Assembly: GCF_016125575.1 (NCBI RefSeq)
Contig: NZ_WGLM01000002.1
Span: 248,001-312,000, forward strand
Length of the DNA: 64,000 bases
Direction: 5' to 3'
DNA from: Limimaricola sp.
GTDB taxonomy: Bacteria > Pseudomonadota > Alphaproteobacteria > Rhodobacterales > Rhodobacteraceae
Shown: positions 18,982 to 26,578 of the stretch, in pieces
Position numbering within the stretch: position 1 is the first letter of the stretch
How the letters are laid out: each line of letters begins with the position of its first letter
The notes under the pieces: generated by a model
Databases searched by the model: none
What the model saw: only the letters and a program-made list of their open reading frames with translations
What the model was told of the DNA's origin: nothing
Made by a program: the position numbers and the translations under genes

Positions 18982-19538
18982 GCGGCCCCGGCATCGGCCA
19001 TAACGGCGGGCCCGCGGACGACACGGGCTTCAGCTGGCGCCGTCATGCCTGGACGCAGGCGCGCGCCGCGCTGCTGCCGACCCTGCCGATCGAGGTGGTT
19101 CGCCTGCGGGTCCGCCGCGCGGCCGAACTGGGCCTTCCCTACAGGACCTATGCCAGCGTCCGCGCGGCGACGGGGCATGACCTGATCGGCTTTCTCTTCT
19201 CGTCGAACGCGCTTGGGTTGCTGCGCGACGAGGCCCTGCCGCCCGAACGGGCCGCGCGGCTGGGCCTACTGGTCGCGGGGCGGCAGGCGATCGTGCATCG
19301 GCCGCTGTCGCCCGCCCGGGTCGCCCGCAACCCGCAGATCGACGGCGCCGCACCCGCGCCGGTCTTCACCGACAGCTGGGCCACGATGCGCGACCGGATC
19401 GCCGCCACGATCCGCGCGACAGGCCATCCGGCCGACCGCTGGCTGGTGATCGGGGAAACCGCGTTCGAACGGGACTGGGCCGAGGCCGGGCGCACGGCGG
19501 GCTTCCTGCCCGGCGCGGCCTATTTCGCGGCCTCGTAG
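18972..19538 (+). CDS. Hypothetical protein with GHNGGP motif
   Basis: 188 aa, not assigned to a known function. The N-terminus contains GPGIGHNGGPADD, a motif common near the N-terminus of uncharacterised alphaproteobacterial proteins. The rest is arginine- and alanine-rich with no membrane segment or recognisable catalytic motif. The ATG at 18972 overlaps the end of ribE, so the gene is probably translated from the ribE transcript. The 3' end overlaps the convergent GFA gene by 19 bp. Confidence 0.7.
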   Translation: MGLSGPGIGHNGGPADDTGFSWRRHAWTQARAALLPTLPIEVVRLRVRRAAELGLPYRTYASVRAATGHDLIGFLFSSNALGLLRDEALPPERAARLGLLVAGRQAIVHRPLSPARVARNPQIDGAAPAPVFTDSWATMRDRIAATIRATGHPADRWLVIGETAFERDWAEAGRTAGFLPGAAYFAAS

Positions 19539-19942
19539 CGCAGCACGCCCGCCACCCTTGGACCGGCCCCGTCGGAGGGGTGGTTGACGCCGTCCATCAC
19601 CTTGACCTCGGCGAAATCGAACGGGCTGACACCTGCGAGGCAGGCCACGTTCACGCCCAGCTCTGCCGGGTTCGACCGGCGCTGGTGATGGGTATAGATG
19701 CCGCAGATGCCGCAGAACCAGTGCCGCGCGGTGCCCGTGTTGAACTGGTAAAGCGTCAGCGCCTCGGCCCCCGACAGGATGTGCAGACCGTCCAGCGGCG
19801 CGGTCACGGCGATGGCGCCGCGCATCCGGCAATAGGAACACGAACAGCGCCGGGCGCTGCCCAGCCCGGCGGGCAGGGTCACACGGAAGCGCACGGTGCC
19901 GCAGTGGCAGGCCCCGTCGCGTGTCTCGGCAGTATCGGTCAT
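19520..19942 (-). CDS. GFA/CENP-V family zinc protein
   Basis: 140 aa, single GFA domain. The zinc-binding cysteines are C12/C14 (ACHCG), C33/C35/C38 (CSCSYC) and C77/C80 (CGICG), the full set for the family first described as glutathione-dependent formaldehyde-activating enzyme. The substrate of most family members is unknown and should not be assumed to be formaldehyde. Convergent with, and overlapping by 19 bp, the upstream hypothetical gene. Confidence 0.9.
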   Translation of the reverse strand: MTDTAETRDGACHCGTVRFRVTLPAGLGSARRCSCSYCRMRGAIAVTAPLDGLHILSGAEALTLYQFNTGTARHWFCGICGIYTHHQRRSNPAELGVNVACLAGVSPFDFAEVKVMDGVNHPSDGAGPRVAGVLRYEAAK

Positions 19943-20069
19943 GCGGCGGCCCTTTCCCTTGCCCCGTCAACTTGCGCGGCGGCGCGCCGGCGGGTCAAGC
20001 GCCCCTTCGGCCCTTTCCAACGCGGCGCGGCTGGGCTATCTGGCGGCCAGAAGTTGCGGGGATGCGGCG

Positions 20070-21197
20070 ATGACGACATTTGAAGAACCCGGACCGGTCG
20101 AGCGTGACTGGAGCGACGCGATTTCCTCGATCGAGGAGATCATTGCCGATGCCCGCAACGGGCGCATGTTCATCCTTGTCGATCACGAGGACCGCGAGAA
20201 CGAGGGCGATCTGGTGATCCCCGCGCAGATGGCCACGCCGGATGCAATTAACTTCATGGCCATGCATGGGCGCGGGCTGATCTGCCTGTCGCTGACCGGC
20301 GCGCGGGTTGATGCGCTGGGCCTGCCGCTGATGTCATCGAACAATTCCAGCAGGCACGAAACCGCTTTTACCACCTCGATCGAGGCGCGCGAGGGGGTCA
20401 GCACCGGGATTTCTGCGCATGATCGTGCGCTGACGGTGGCGGTTGCGATCGACGCCTCCAAGGGTGCGGCCGACATCGCCACACCGGGGCACGTCTTTCC
20501 GCTGCGCGCGCGCGAAGGCGGCGTTCTGGTGCGCGCGGGCCATACCGAAGCGGCCGTCGACATCGCCCGGTTGGCGGGGCTGAACCCGTCTGGCGTGATC
20601 TGCGAGATCATGAAGGAAGACGGGACCATGGCCCGTCTGCCCGACCTGATCGCCTTCGCGCAGAAACACGGGCTGAAGATCGGCACCATTTCCGACCTGA
20701 TCGCCTATCGCCGTCGGCACGACAATCTCGTCAAGGTGCAGGCGAGCGAGACCATCACCAGCGAATTCGGCGGCGAATGGCAGATGCGCGTTTTCGCCGA
20801 CCAGACGCAGGGCGCCGAGCATGTCGCGCTGATCAAGGGCGACATCTCGGGCGACGCGCCGGTGCTGGTCAGGATGCATGCCTTCGATCCGCTGCTCGAC
20901 ATGGTGGGGACCGGCCCGCGGGGCCGCGCGGCCGAGTTCGGCGAGGCGATGCGGCTGATCGCTGACGAGGGGCGCGGTGTCGTCGTACTGCTGCGCGACC
21001 TGCACATGAAACTCGCCGGGCATGAAGAGGTTTCGCCCCAGACGCTGCGGCAGTATGGCCTTGGCGCGCAGATCCTGTCGGTGCTGGGCCTCAGCCAGAT
21101 CGTCCTGCTGACGAATTCGCCAAGACCCAAGGTGGTGGGCCTCGAGGCTTACGGCCTCGAAATCGTGGGAACCCGCAAGATATCGGAGATCGGATAA
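20070..21197 (+). CDS. ribB: 3,4-dihydroxy-2-butanone 4-phosphate synthase with degenerate GTP cyclohydrolase II domain (RibBX type)
   Basis: 375 aa. The N-terminal domain (about residues 20-215) is RibB, making the four-carbon precursor of lumazine from ribulose 5-phosphate; the acidic loop DHEDRENEGDL and HTEAAVDIARLAG are intact. The C-terminal domain aligns with GTP cyclohydrolase II (RibA) but lacks the three zinc cysteines: the segment around VRMHAFDPLLDMVGTGPRG has none. This is the RibBX type known in many Proteobacteria, so RibA activity must come from another gene outside the window. Start at ATG 20070; the stop overlaps ribH (TAATG). Confidence 0.94.
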   Translation: MTTFEEPGPVERDWSDAISSIEEIIADARNGRMFILVDHEDRENEGDLVIPAQMATPDAINFMAMHGRGLICLSLTGARVDALGLPLMSSNNSSRHETAFTTSIEAREGVSTGISAHDRALTVAVAIDASKGAADIATPGHVFPLRAREGGVLVRAGHTEAAVDIARLAGLNPSGVICEIMKEDGTMARLPDLIAFAQKHGLKIGTISDLIAYRRRHDNLVKVQASETITSEFGGEWQMRVFADQTQGAEHVALIKGDISGDAPVLVRMHAFDPLLDMVGTGPRGRAAEFGEAMRLIADEGRGVVVLLRDLHMKLAGHEEVSPQTLRQYGLGAQILSVLGLSQIVLLTNSPRPKVVGLEAYGLEIVGTRKISEIG

Positions 21198-21733
21198 TGG
21201 CTGGGGCTTCGCATTACACGCTGGAACGGGCCAGCTTTGCCGATCCGGTGAAGCTGCTGATCGTGGTCGCGCCCTATTACAAGGACATCGCCGACCAGCT
21301 GATCGCCGGCGCCAAGGCCGAGATCGAGGCGGCGGGCGGCGCCTGGGACCTTGTCGAGGTGCCCGGCGCGCTGGAAGTGCCCACCGCCATCGGCATCGCC
21401 AGCCGGATGAGCAATTTCGACGGCTACGTCGCGCTGGGCTGCGTCATTCGCGGCGAAACCACGCATTACGAGACGGTCTGCAACGACAGTTCCCGTGCGC
21501 TGCAACTGCTGGGCCTGCAGGGCCTGTGCATCGGCAACGGCATCTTGACGGTGGAAAACCACGGTCAGGCCGCGGCGCGGGCCGAGGTGGCGGGCCAGAA
21601 CAAGGGCGGCGGGGCCGCGGCCGCGGCGCTGCACCTGATCGCGCTGTCGCGCAAATGGGGCCGGGCCGAGAAGGGCATCGGATTCACCCGCGACATCCTG
21701 ATGGCGCGCGCCGGGGATTCCGACAAGGCATGA
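21197..21733 (+). CDS. ribH: 6,7-dimethyl-8-ribityllumazine synthase
   Basis: 178 aa enzyme condensing the RibB product with the RibD pathway product to give lumazine. Conserved motifs: VPGALEVPTAI (phosphate and ribityl binding) and GCVIRGETTHYETVCNDSSRAL with the catalytic region. The first base of its ATG is the last base of the ribB stop, so translation is coupled. nusB follows 7 bp downstream, the common ribH-nusB arrangement. Confidence 0.97.
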   Translation: MAGASHYTLERASFADPVKLLIVVAPYYKDIADQLIAGAKAEIEAAGGAWDLVEVPGALEVPTAIGIASRMSNFDGYVALGCVIRGETTHYETVCNDSSRALQLLGLQGLCIGNGILTVENHGQAAARAEVAGQNKGGGAAAAALHLIALSRKWGRAEKGIGFTRDILMARAGDSDKA

Positions 21734-21740
21734 CCAGGGC

Positions 21741-22208
21741 ATGACGATTTCCAACAACCAGCTGCGCAAGATGAAGGCGGCCAGCCGGCTTTACGCCGTG
21801 CAGGCACTGTTCCAGATGGAGGCGTCCGGCCAAAGCGTGGACGCCGTGATGCGCGAATTCGAAGACCACCGTTTCGGCGCCACCTACGAGGGCGACGAGA
21901 TGATGGAGGGCGATCCCGACACCTTCCGCGCGCTGATGGAAGGGGCTGTGGACAACCAGGCCAGTATCGACCAGATGACCGACCGCGCGCTTGTGGCGAA
22001 ATGGCCGATCGCCCGGATCGACCCGACTTTGCGCGCGCTGTTCCGCGCCGCGGGGGCCGAACTGGTGGCCGAAAAAACCCCGCCGCGCGTGGTCATCACC
22101 GAGTTCGTCGATGTCGCGCGTGCCTTCTTCCCGGAAGGCAAGGAGCCGCAATTCGTGAACGCCGTGCTGGACCACATGGCGCGCGAGGCGCGGCCGGCAG
22201 CGTTCTAG
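21741..22208 (+). CDS. nusB: Transcription antitermination factor NusB
   Basis: 155 aa all-helical RNA-binding protein that, with NusE (S10), joins the boxA antitermination complex on rRNA operons. Recognised from SRLYAVQALFQME near the N-terminus, IARIDPTLRALFRAAGAEL and the C-terminal FVNAVLDHMAREARP. The length is normal. It is the last gene of the ribBX-ribH-nusB operon; its TAG overlaps by 4 bp the stop of the convergent VOC gene. Confidence 0.97.
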   Translation: MTISNNQLRKMKAASRLYAVQALFQMEASGQSVDAVMREFEDHRFGATYEGDEMMEGDPDTFRALMEGAVDNQASIDQMTDRALVAKWPIARIDPTLRALFRAAGAELVAEKTPPRVVITEFVDVARAFFPEGKEPQFVNAVLDHMAREARPAAF

Positions 22209-22633
22209 CCTGCCGGGATCGGCCGGCTGGGCACCCAGGCATAGCCGTTTTCGCACAGGATGACGCATTCGCGCAGGCCGTGCGGCTTGTTCGTGGGCGG
22301 TTGCAGCAGGGTGCCGCCAAGCGCCTCGGCCCGCTCTGCCGCGATGTCGGGATCTGTCTCGAACAGGCGCAGCTCTATCCCGGCGCCTCGCGCGCCCGCC
22401 TCGGGCAGAAGCGAGGGCAGGGGATGGGCGTGGTAGGTGGCGTCGGCATGAAGCTGCAACAGCGCCGTGCCGTAGCGCAGGATCGCGAAATCGGGGCTGA
22501 CGCGGTGGGCGGTCATCGCGAAGGCGCCCGACAGGAAGGCCACCTGCCGCCGCACGTCGCGCACCAGCAGGTTCAGCCCCAGCCCGTGCAGCGCGCGGCC
22601 GAAATCTTCGGCGCTGACCGTTTCATAGTCCAT
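22205..22633 (-). CDS. VOC (glyoxalase/bleomycin resistance) superfamily protein
   Basis: 142 aa. A single VOC module: LGLNLLVRDVRRQVAFLSGAF at the start, a middle ILRYGTALLQLHAD strand, and the C-terminal half ending in VILCENGYAWVPSRPI. Function is not predictable; the family covers metal-dependent lyases, dioxygenases and binding proteins. The start at 22633 was chosen because AGGAG lies at 22639-22643; a start nine codons upstream (22660) is possible but has no site. Confidence 0.8.
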   Translation of the reverse strand: MDYETVSAEDFGRALHGLGLNLLVRDVRRQVAFLSGAFAMTAHRVSPDFAILRYGTALLQLHADATYHAHPLPSLLPEAGARGAGIELRLFETDPDIAAERAEALGGTLLQPPTNKPHGLRECVILCENGYAWVPSRPIPAG

Positions 22634-22728
22634 CACGCTCTCCTGCGCAGTCTTGATCATTGGAAGTGCTTCACAACCGGCCCCGGATGGCCCACATTGA
22701 GCGCATCAGCATCAACGGAGCAATGGCC

Positions 22729-23052
22729 ATGCCGCAACTGATCCGGGTCTATATCCGCCACGTCGCCATCGGGTTCGCCGTTTCAGCGGTGATGGTCGCG
22801 GCGCTTCTGGCGTTCAACGTCGCCAACCTCTGGCACCTTGTCTCGACCTCCGACGTGGGGGTGATGGCGGTGGGGCTGCTTTGGCTGTTCAACGGGCTTG
22901 TCTTTGCAGGCGTGCAGTTCGGGATCGCCATCATGGGCATGGCCGAGGATGATGACGACGAACCGCGTGGCGGCACCCGCGCCCGCGTGATGCTGGCCGA
23001 GCCCGTACCGGTGCGCGTGACCCCGGCCAACCCGCGCGAGCTGCGCCGCTGA
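22729..23052 (+). CDS. Small inner-membrane protein, unknown function
   Basis: 107 aa with two predicted transmembrane segments (about residues 12-32, VAIGFAVSAVMVAALLAFNV, and 43-66, VGVMAVGLLWLFNGLVFAGV), then an acidic cluster (EDDDDE) and a basic, proline-containing cytoplasmic tail. Not recognised beyond that. ATG 22729 is eight bases from CGGAG; an in-frame ATG two codons upstream (22723) is too close to it. It is 7 bp from the next membrane protein gene and probably in an operon with it. Confidence 0.75.
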   Translation: MPQLIRVYIRHVAIGFAVSAVMVAALLAFNVANLWHLVSTSDVGVMAVGLLWLFNGLVFAGVQFGIAIMGMAEDDDDEPRGGTRARVMLAEPVPVRVTPANPRELRR

Positions 23053-23059
23053 GGCCGAG

Positions 23060-23614
23060 ATGAGCGCGCCCGACCCCGACAAGCTGGAGGACATGGTCCT
23101 TCAGGCGATTCGCCAGCATCGCCGCCGGTTTTCCTGGCTGGGGATCGTGCTGATCGTGCTGGGGCTTCTGGCGCTGATGTTTCCCTTCGTGGCCAGCATC
23201 GCCACCAAGGCCGTGATCGGCTGGTTCTTCCTGATCTGGGGCGGCACGGTGCTGTGGCACGCCTTCCAGGTGCGCGACTGGCCCTCCGCCTTGTGGAGCG
23301 GCGCGGTGGGCGTGCTGAACCTCGCCATCGGGGTCTACCTTGCTTTCTTCCCGCTGACCGGGCTGATCGGCCTGACCTTCCTTGTCGGCATCCTGTTCCT
23401 GTTCCAGGGCGGGTTCGAAGCCGCGCTGGCGATGAACCACCGCCCGCGGCAGGGCTGGATCTGGCTGGGGCTGAGCGCGCTGGCCTCGGTCGTGCTGGGG
23501 ATCATGCTTGTCGCGGGCCTGCCCAATACGGCGCTTTGGGCGCTGGGGATGCTGGCGGGCATCAACGCGCTGTCGTCGGGGCTGTCGTTCCTGATGTTGT
23601 CGCGCGTGCTCTGA
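23060..23614 (+). CDS. HdeD family (DUF308) membrane protein
   Basis: 184 aa with six hydrophobic segments, built from repeated pairs as in HdeD. Typical stretches are GWFFLIWGGTVLWHAFQVRDW and LNLAIGVYLAFFPLTGLIGLTF. HdeD of E. coli is linked to acid resistance at high cell density; the exact role of relatives is unclear. A basic N-terminal tail (AIRQHRRRFSW) precedes the first segment. It lies directly before the candidate structured RNA at 23632-23801. Confidence 0.85.
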   Translation: MSAPDPDKLEDMVLQAIRQHRRRFSWLGIVLIVLGLLALMFPFVASIATKAVIGWFFLIWGGTVLWHAFQVRDWPSALWSGAVGVLNLAIGVYLAFFPLTGLIGLTFLVGILFLFQGGFEAALAMNHRPRQGWIWLGLSALASVVLGIMLVAGLPNTALWALGMLAGINALSSGLSFLMLSRVL

Positions 23615-23631
23615 CGCGTGTCAGGGGGCGC

Positions 23632-23801
23632 GGGTGGCGGGAACCGCGGCAACCGTGGACGTCCTTGTTCCCGAGGACCTGTGTGAACAGGTGGGCGCCA
23701 GATAATCAGGCCTGGACCTGAACAGAGCCAGCTCCCTCGGATTTGCTTAAGGCCACTGGAATCTGGACGCTTGTCACGAGAGGGGCAGAAACCCGCCACC
23801 C
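23632..23801. ncRNA. ssrS: Candidate structured RNA, possibly 6S RNA
   Basis: A 276-bp gap without a coding region folds as one long rod. Ends pair by GGGTGGCGGG (23632-23641) with CCCGCCACCC (23792-23801). Inside, GTGG (23655-23658) pairs with CCAC (23753-23756), then a symmetrical 12+12-nt open bubble (23659-23670 and 23741-23752), then CCGAGG/CCTCGG, CTGT/ACAG, CAGGT/ACCTG and CCAG/CTGG up to a 10-nt loop. Closing stem, central bubble and apical stem within about 170 nt is the 6S RNA plan. Strand is unresolved: the bubble sequence GCTTAAGG on plus recalls 6S, while promoter-like TTGCGC and CTACGT elements are on minus. Confidence 0.45.
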
Positions 23802-23855
23802 CAAGACGTAGGGCGCGGACCCCGGGCGCGCAAGGGCCATCTTGTTGCAGCGCGC

Positions 23856-23884
23856 TTGACCGATGTTCACGCATTGTTCATAAA
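23856..23884 (+). promoter_or_regulatory. mmcB promoter with LexA (SOS) box
   Basis: GTTC-ACGCATT-GTTC at 23865-23879 is a perfect alphaproteobacterial LexA box (GTTC-N7-GTTC). It lies between a -35 (TTGACC, 23856-23861) and a -10 (CATAAA, 23879-23884; 17-bp spacer), 11 bp before the mmcB start, an ideal place for repression. mmcB is a known LexA target in Caulobacter, which supports the call. Confidence 0.85.
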
Positions 23885-23890
23885 TTGCCC

Positions 23891-24349
23891 ATGCGCGACG
23901 ATGCCGACAGTCCCGTTCTGCAACCCGGCCAGCGGCTGGCCCGCGGCGTATGCCGGCATCTACTGGGCCATGACTTCGTGACGGTCGAGGAACTGGTGCC
24001 CGCGACCGGCCTGCGTGTCGACGTGATGGCGCTGGGCCCCAAGGGCGAGGTCTGGGTGATCGAGTGCAAGTCGGGCCGCGCCGATTTCATGGCCGACCAC
24101 AAGTGGCAGGGCTACCTGGAGTTCTGCGACCGCTTCTTCTGGGCGGTCGACGCCGATTTCCCGACCGAGCTGCTGCCCGAGGAGACCGGCCTGATCGTGG
24201 CCGACGACTACGACGCCGAGATCGTCCGTATGGGCCCCGAGGCGCGGCTGGCCGGCGCCCGGCGCAAGGCATTGGTGCAGAAATTCGCCCGCCATGCCGC
24301 CCTGCGCGCGCAGGCCGCGCGCGATCCGGGCCTTGTGCGCGCCTGGTAG
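23891..24349 (+). CDS. mmcB: MmcB family DNA repair protein
   Basis: 152 aa protein of the MmcB family, SOS-induced and linked to mitomycin C resistance in Caulobacter. It has a PD-(D/E)XK nuclease-like pattern, D44 with E58-C-K60 (VWVIECKSG), which suggests DNA cleavage or binding, though activity is not established. The start ATG at 23891 follows a LexA-box promoter closely, so the leader is very short. The C-terminus is basic and alanine-rich. Stands alone between the candidate RNA and a hydrolase gene. Confidence 0.9.
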   Translation: MRDDADSPVLQPGQRLARGVCRHLLGHDFVTVEELVPATGLRVDVMALGPKGEVWVIECKSGRADFMADHKWQGYLEFCDRFFWAVDADFPTELLPEETGLIVADDYDAEIVRMGPEARLAGARRKALVQKFARHAALRAQAARDPGLVRAW

Positions 24350-24418
24350 GCGGTTCACTTTTCGCACCCTCGCGGCTAGGATTTTTCGGGACAGTCAACG
24401 TGACAACGGGGATTGCCG

Positions 24419-25312
24419 ATGATCGAAGACATTTCCTTTCCCTCGGAAGGCGCCGCCTTGCGCGGCCGGTTCTATGGACACCCGCGCGGCGGGCGCGCCG
24501 TGGTGGTGATGACCCACGGCACCTCGGCCACCATCACCATGGTGACCGATCGATATGCCGAGGCGATCCATGCCGCGGGGTTCGACGTGCTGCTTTACGA
24601 CCACCGCAATTTCGGCCGCTCGGGCGGCGAGCCGCGGCATGAGATCAACCCCTGGCTTCAGGCGCGCGGCTATCGCGACGCGGTGGCCTGGCTGCGCGAG
24701 GAGCGCGGGGCGGGGCGCGTGGCGCTTTGGGGCGACAGTTATTCGGCGATGGTGGTGCTGGTCGCCGCCGCGCTGATCGACGATATCGCCGCGGTCGTGG
24801 CGCAGATCCCGGCCTGCGGCATCTCGATGCCGCCCGTCGCGCCGTCCGACGAGGTGCGCGCGCAGATGCGCGCGATCCTTCAGGGCGGCGACATCTCGGG
24901 CGGTCCGGCGCAGACCACCGGCCCGCTGCCGGTGGTTTCGGCCGACCAGTTGAACGCACCCTCGCTGCTGGCGCCAATCCAGGCCTATCGCTGGTTCATC
25001 GAGTTCGGCGGCCGGTTCGGCACCGGCTGGGAGAACTGCGCGACGCGGGTGGTCCCGGCCACGCCGGTGCCCTTCCACCCGGCGCTGACCGCGCCCTACT
25101 TGACGATGCCGGTGCAGATGATGGTGGGGCGCGAGGACGAGATGGTGCACTGCAACCCCGCCGTCCAGCGCGCCGTCTTTGACGCGATCCCGGGTGATAA
25201 GGAGTTCCGCGAGATCGACGGCGGCCATTTCGGCCTGCTGTGGTATCCCGGCCCGCTTTTCGACGAGGCGGTGCAGGCGCAGACGGCCTTTCTTGGCCGG
25301 GTGCTGCGTTAG
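24419..25312 (+). CDS. Alpha/beta hydrolase
   Basis: 297 aa. The fold is clear from THGTSATITMVTDRYAE (oxyanion region), LLYDHRNFGRSGGEPR, and the nucleophile elbow GDSYS. A late acidic residue in GREDEMVHCNP and a C-terminal histidine (GGHFGLLWYPG) complete the triad. The arrangement resembles the dienelactone hydrolase/acetyl xylan esterase group; the substrate is unknown. Start chosen at ATG 24419 over an in-frame TTG two codons upstream. Convergent with the small DUF6324 gene. Confidence 0.87.
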   Translation: MIEDISFPSEGAALRGRFYGHPRGGRAVVVMTHGTSATITMVTDRYAEAIHAAGFDVLLYDHRNFGRSGGEPRHEINPWLQARGYRDAVAWLREERGAGRVALWGDSYSAMVVLVAAALIDDIAAVVAQIPACGISMPPVAPSDEVRAQMRAILQGGDISGGPAQTTGPLPVVSADQLNAPSLLAPIQAYRWFIEFGGRFGTGWENCATRVVPATPVPFHPALTAPYLTMPVQMMVGREDEMVHCNPAVQRAVFDAIPGDKEFREIDGGHFGLLWYPGPLFDEAVQAQTAFLGRVLR

Positions 25313-25316
25313 CGCG

Positions 25317-25514
25317 TCACTTGCGCTTGGGGGCTACCGCGCGGGCGGCCTGCGCGGCTGCGCGGATCTCTTCCGCAATTTCCTCGGCCTCCTCGGGATC
25401 GAAATCCATCGGGATCTCGACGCCGCCGCCCTCGATGAAGATTCGGACCATGCCAAGGCTGGTCGGGCCGATCTGGATGTTCGCCTCGATATCGCGTTCG
25501 GTGTCGATGCCCAT
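25317..25514 (-). CDS. DUF6324 family protein
   Basis: 65 aa, typical size for this Rhodobacterales-specific family of unknown function. Sequence MGIDTERDIEANIQIGPT followed by a beta-rich middle and an acidic helix (DPEEAEEIAEEIRAAAQ). The start at 25514 has a strong GGAGG upstream; the longer reading frame before it has no ribosome site and was not used. Confidence 0.83.
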   Translation of the reverse strand: MGIDTERDIEANIQIGPTSLGMVRIFIEGGGVEIPMDFDPEEAEEIAEEIRAAAQAARAVAPKRK

Positions 25515-25605
25515 CGGAGCCTCCGGTGTGATGACGGCGTGACGATTGGCGCCCGCCTTAGCGCGGAGCATACGCGATTGGCAAGCCGGAGCCTGCGGGC
25601 GGGCC

Positions 25606-25634
25606 TTGCAATCGGGCACGACGGGCGCTAATCC
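25606..25634 (+). promoter_or_regulatory. Promoter of tRNA-His
   Basis: TTGCAA at 25606-25611, a 17-bp spacer, and TAATCC at 25629-25634. The start would be at about 25641, four bases before the tRNA. The same TAATCC -10 and 17-bp spacing occur before metZ. Confidence 0.55.
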
Positions 25635-25644
25635 CCCTGCCAGT

Positions 25645-25721
25645 GCCGCCTTAGCTCAGTTGGTTAGAGCGCTGGATTGTGGATCCAGAGGTCCCCCGTT
25701 CAAGCCGGGGAGGCGGTACCA
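25645..25721 (+). tRNA. tRNA-His (anticodon GTG)
   Basis: 77 nt with encoded CCA (25719-25721). Acceptor stem GCCGCCT pairs with AGGCGGT (25711-25717); the D-arm starts TAGCTCAGTTGGTTAGAGC; anticodon stem CTGGA/TCCAG with loop TTGTGGA gives anticodon GTG at 25679-25681; T-arm CCCCG-TTCAAGC-CGGGG. The discriminator base is A73 and position -1 is T, paired with nothing conserved, with a G1-U72 pair. This is the alphaproteobacterial form of tRNA-His, which lacks the otherwise universal G-1. Confidence 0.97.
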
Positions 25722-25831
25722 TCCCTCAAAGAGTCAGTCGGTAGCTAAGACTCCTATGTTTCAAGAGAAGTCTGTGTGCCTATTCTTGAACAAGCCAAGC
25801 GCTCATCTGTTTTTGCGTGTCTTGGCGACAT

Positions 25832-26371
25832 CTAGCATCCACCGTAGTTCTTTCTGCCACTGGCGGTAATGGTGTAGGTGCCCCCGCGAGGCCCGACGTA
25901 ACATCTACTAGCATAGCTGAAATGCGTCGTTGCCGCCCGCGCCGCTGAGACATGATGCGTTGCGTTTGCCCTTAAAGAAGTCCCCCACTCGCAGGCCAAT
26001 CCATCGCCGTCTCGATCGAGACCACTTGGATCCTCCGCAGGACCACCATGTGCAAGGAAGTATTGTTGGGCGCTGGCCGCAGAACTGAAATCGCTACAGT
26101 TCTTCGTATCTGTCATCGCCGTCTGTCTGGAATAGATTTGCCTACCAAATGCGGCACCAGTGGTCTTGCCAAGATAGTCGGCGCCGGAGGAAAACTCCCC
26201 GCGCTGGCCAAGTTCGGCCTCGACCAGCGCCAGTCTCCTAGCTTGGGCTACTCCATGGGCTCTCCACAGTTCTGAAGTGCTCAAGGATGAAATATCGGAT
26301 TCGCTGCCAGGTGATCTGTCACAGCCGCTTATTGCAAGCACCAGAACGAATGAAATTACCGCCAATTTCAT
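25832..26371 (-). CDS. Excalibur calcium-binding domain lipoprotein
   Basis: 179 aa. Signal peptide with lipobox LAISGC (C17). An Excalibur domain spans about residues 89-128 (NCSDF, AQQYFLAHGG, DPSGLDRDGDGLACE), which carries the DxDxDG calcium-binding pattern. The C-terminal part has GPRGGTYT and SGRKNYGGC, a short module found at the ends of other secreted proteins. Its role is unknown. Base composition here and in the flanks is clearly AT-richer than the neighbours, and it sits just behind tRNA-His, so it may have been acquired. Confidence 0.85.
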   Translation of the reverse strand: MKLAVISFVLVLAISGCDRSPGSESDISSLSTSELWRAHGVAQARRLALVEAELGQRGEFSSGADYLGKTTGAAFGRQIYSRQTAMTDTKNCSDFSSAASAQQYFLAHGGPAEDPSGLDRDGDGLACEWGTSLRANATHHVSAARAATTHFSYASRCYVGPRGGTYTITASGRKNYGGC

Positions 26372-26520
26372 TACAATTCTCCTGAACTATAATTCCAACA
26401 ATGATCGCAATTCCGTCCAGTCGGTCAAGCGGCGGCGCGGTCGAAGTGAAGCAGAGCCTTCTCAATGTTGGCCCAGGCCAATGACTGTGCGTGGTGCTAA
26501 CCCAGTGGAAATACGGCACG

Positions 26521-26542
26521 ATGTCAGGCTGGTGTCAGGCTG
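26521..26542 (+). promoter_or_regulatory. Putative TctD operator upstream of the AbrB-family gene
   Basis: Two tandem units TGTCAGGCTG (26522-26531 and 26533-26542), 11 bp apart, one helical turn. It matches the site before tctC (32352-32373, minus strand) at 19 of 22 positions and points toward its gene in the same way. Tandem direct repeats with this spacing are typical of OmpR-family regulators such as TctD. The assignment is inference. Confidence 0.55.
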
Positions 26543-26578
26543 ACGATGCATCGCCAAGCCGGAACAAGGCTGGCAAAG

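Noticed and set aside
25731-25760. Terminator after tRNA-His
   Set aside because: GAGTC and GACTC can pair across 13 bases, but there is no T tract and the stem is short.
26372-26520. Possible remnant of a coding region (minus strand, ending HFDRAAA)
   Set aside because: About 20 codons look protein-like, but there is an upstream stop and no family match that I can support, so it was not listed as a pseudogene.
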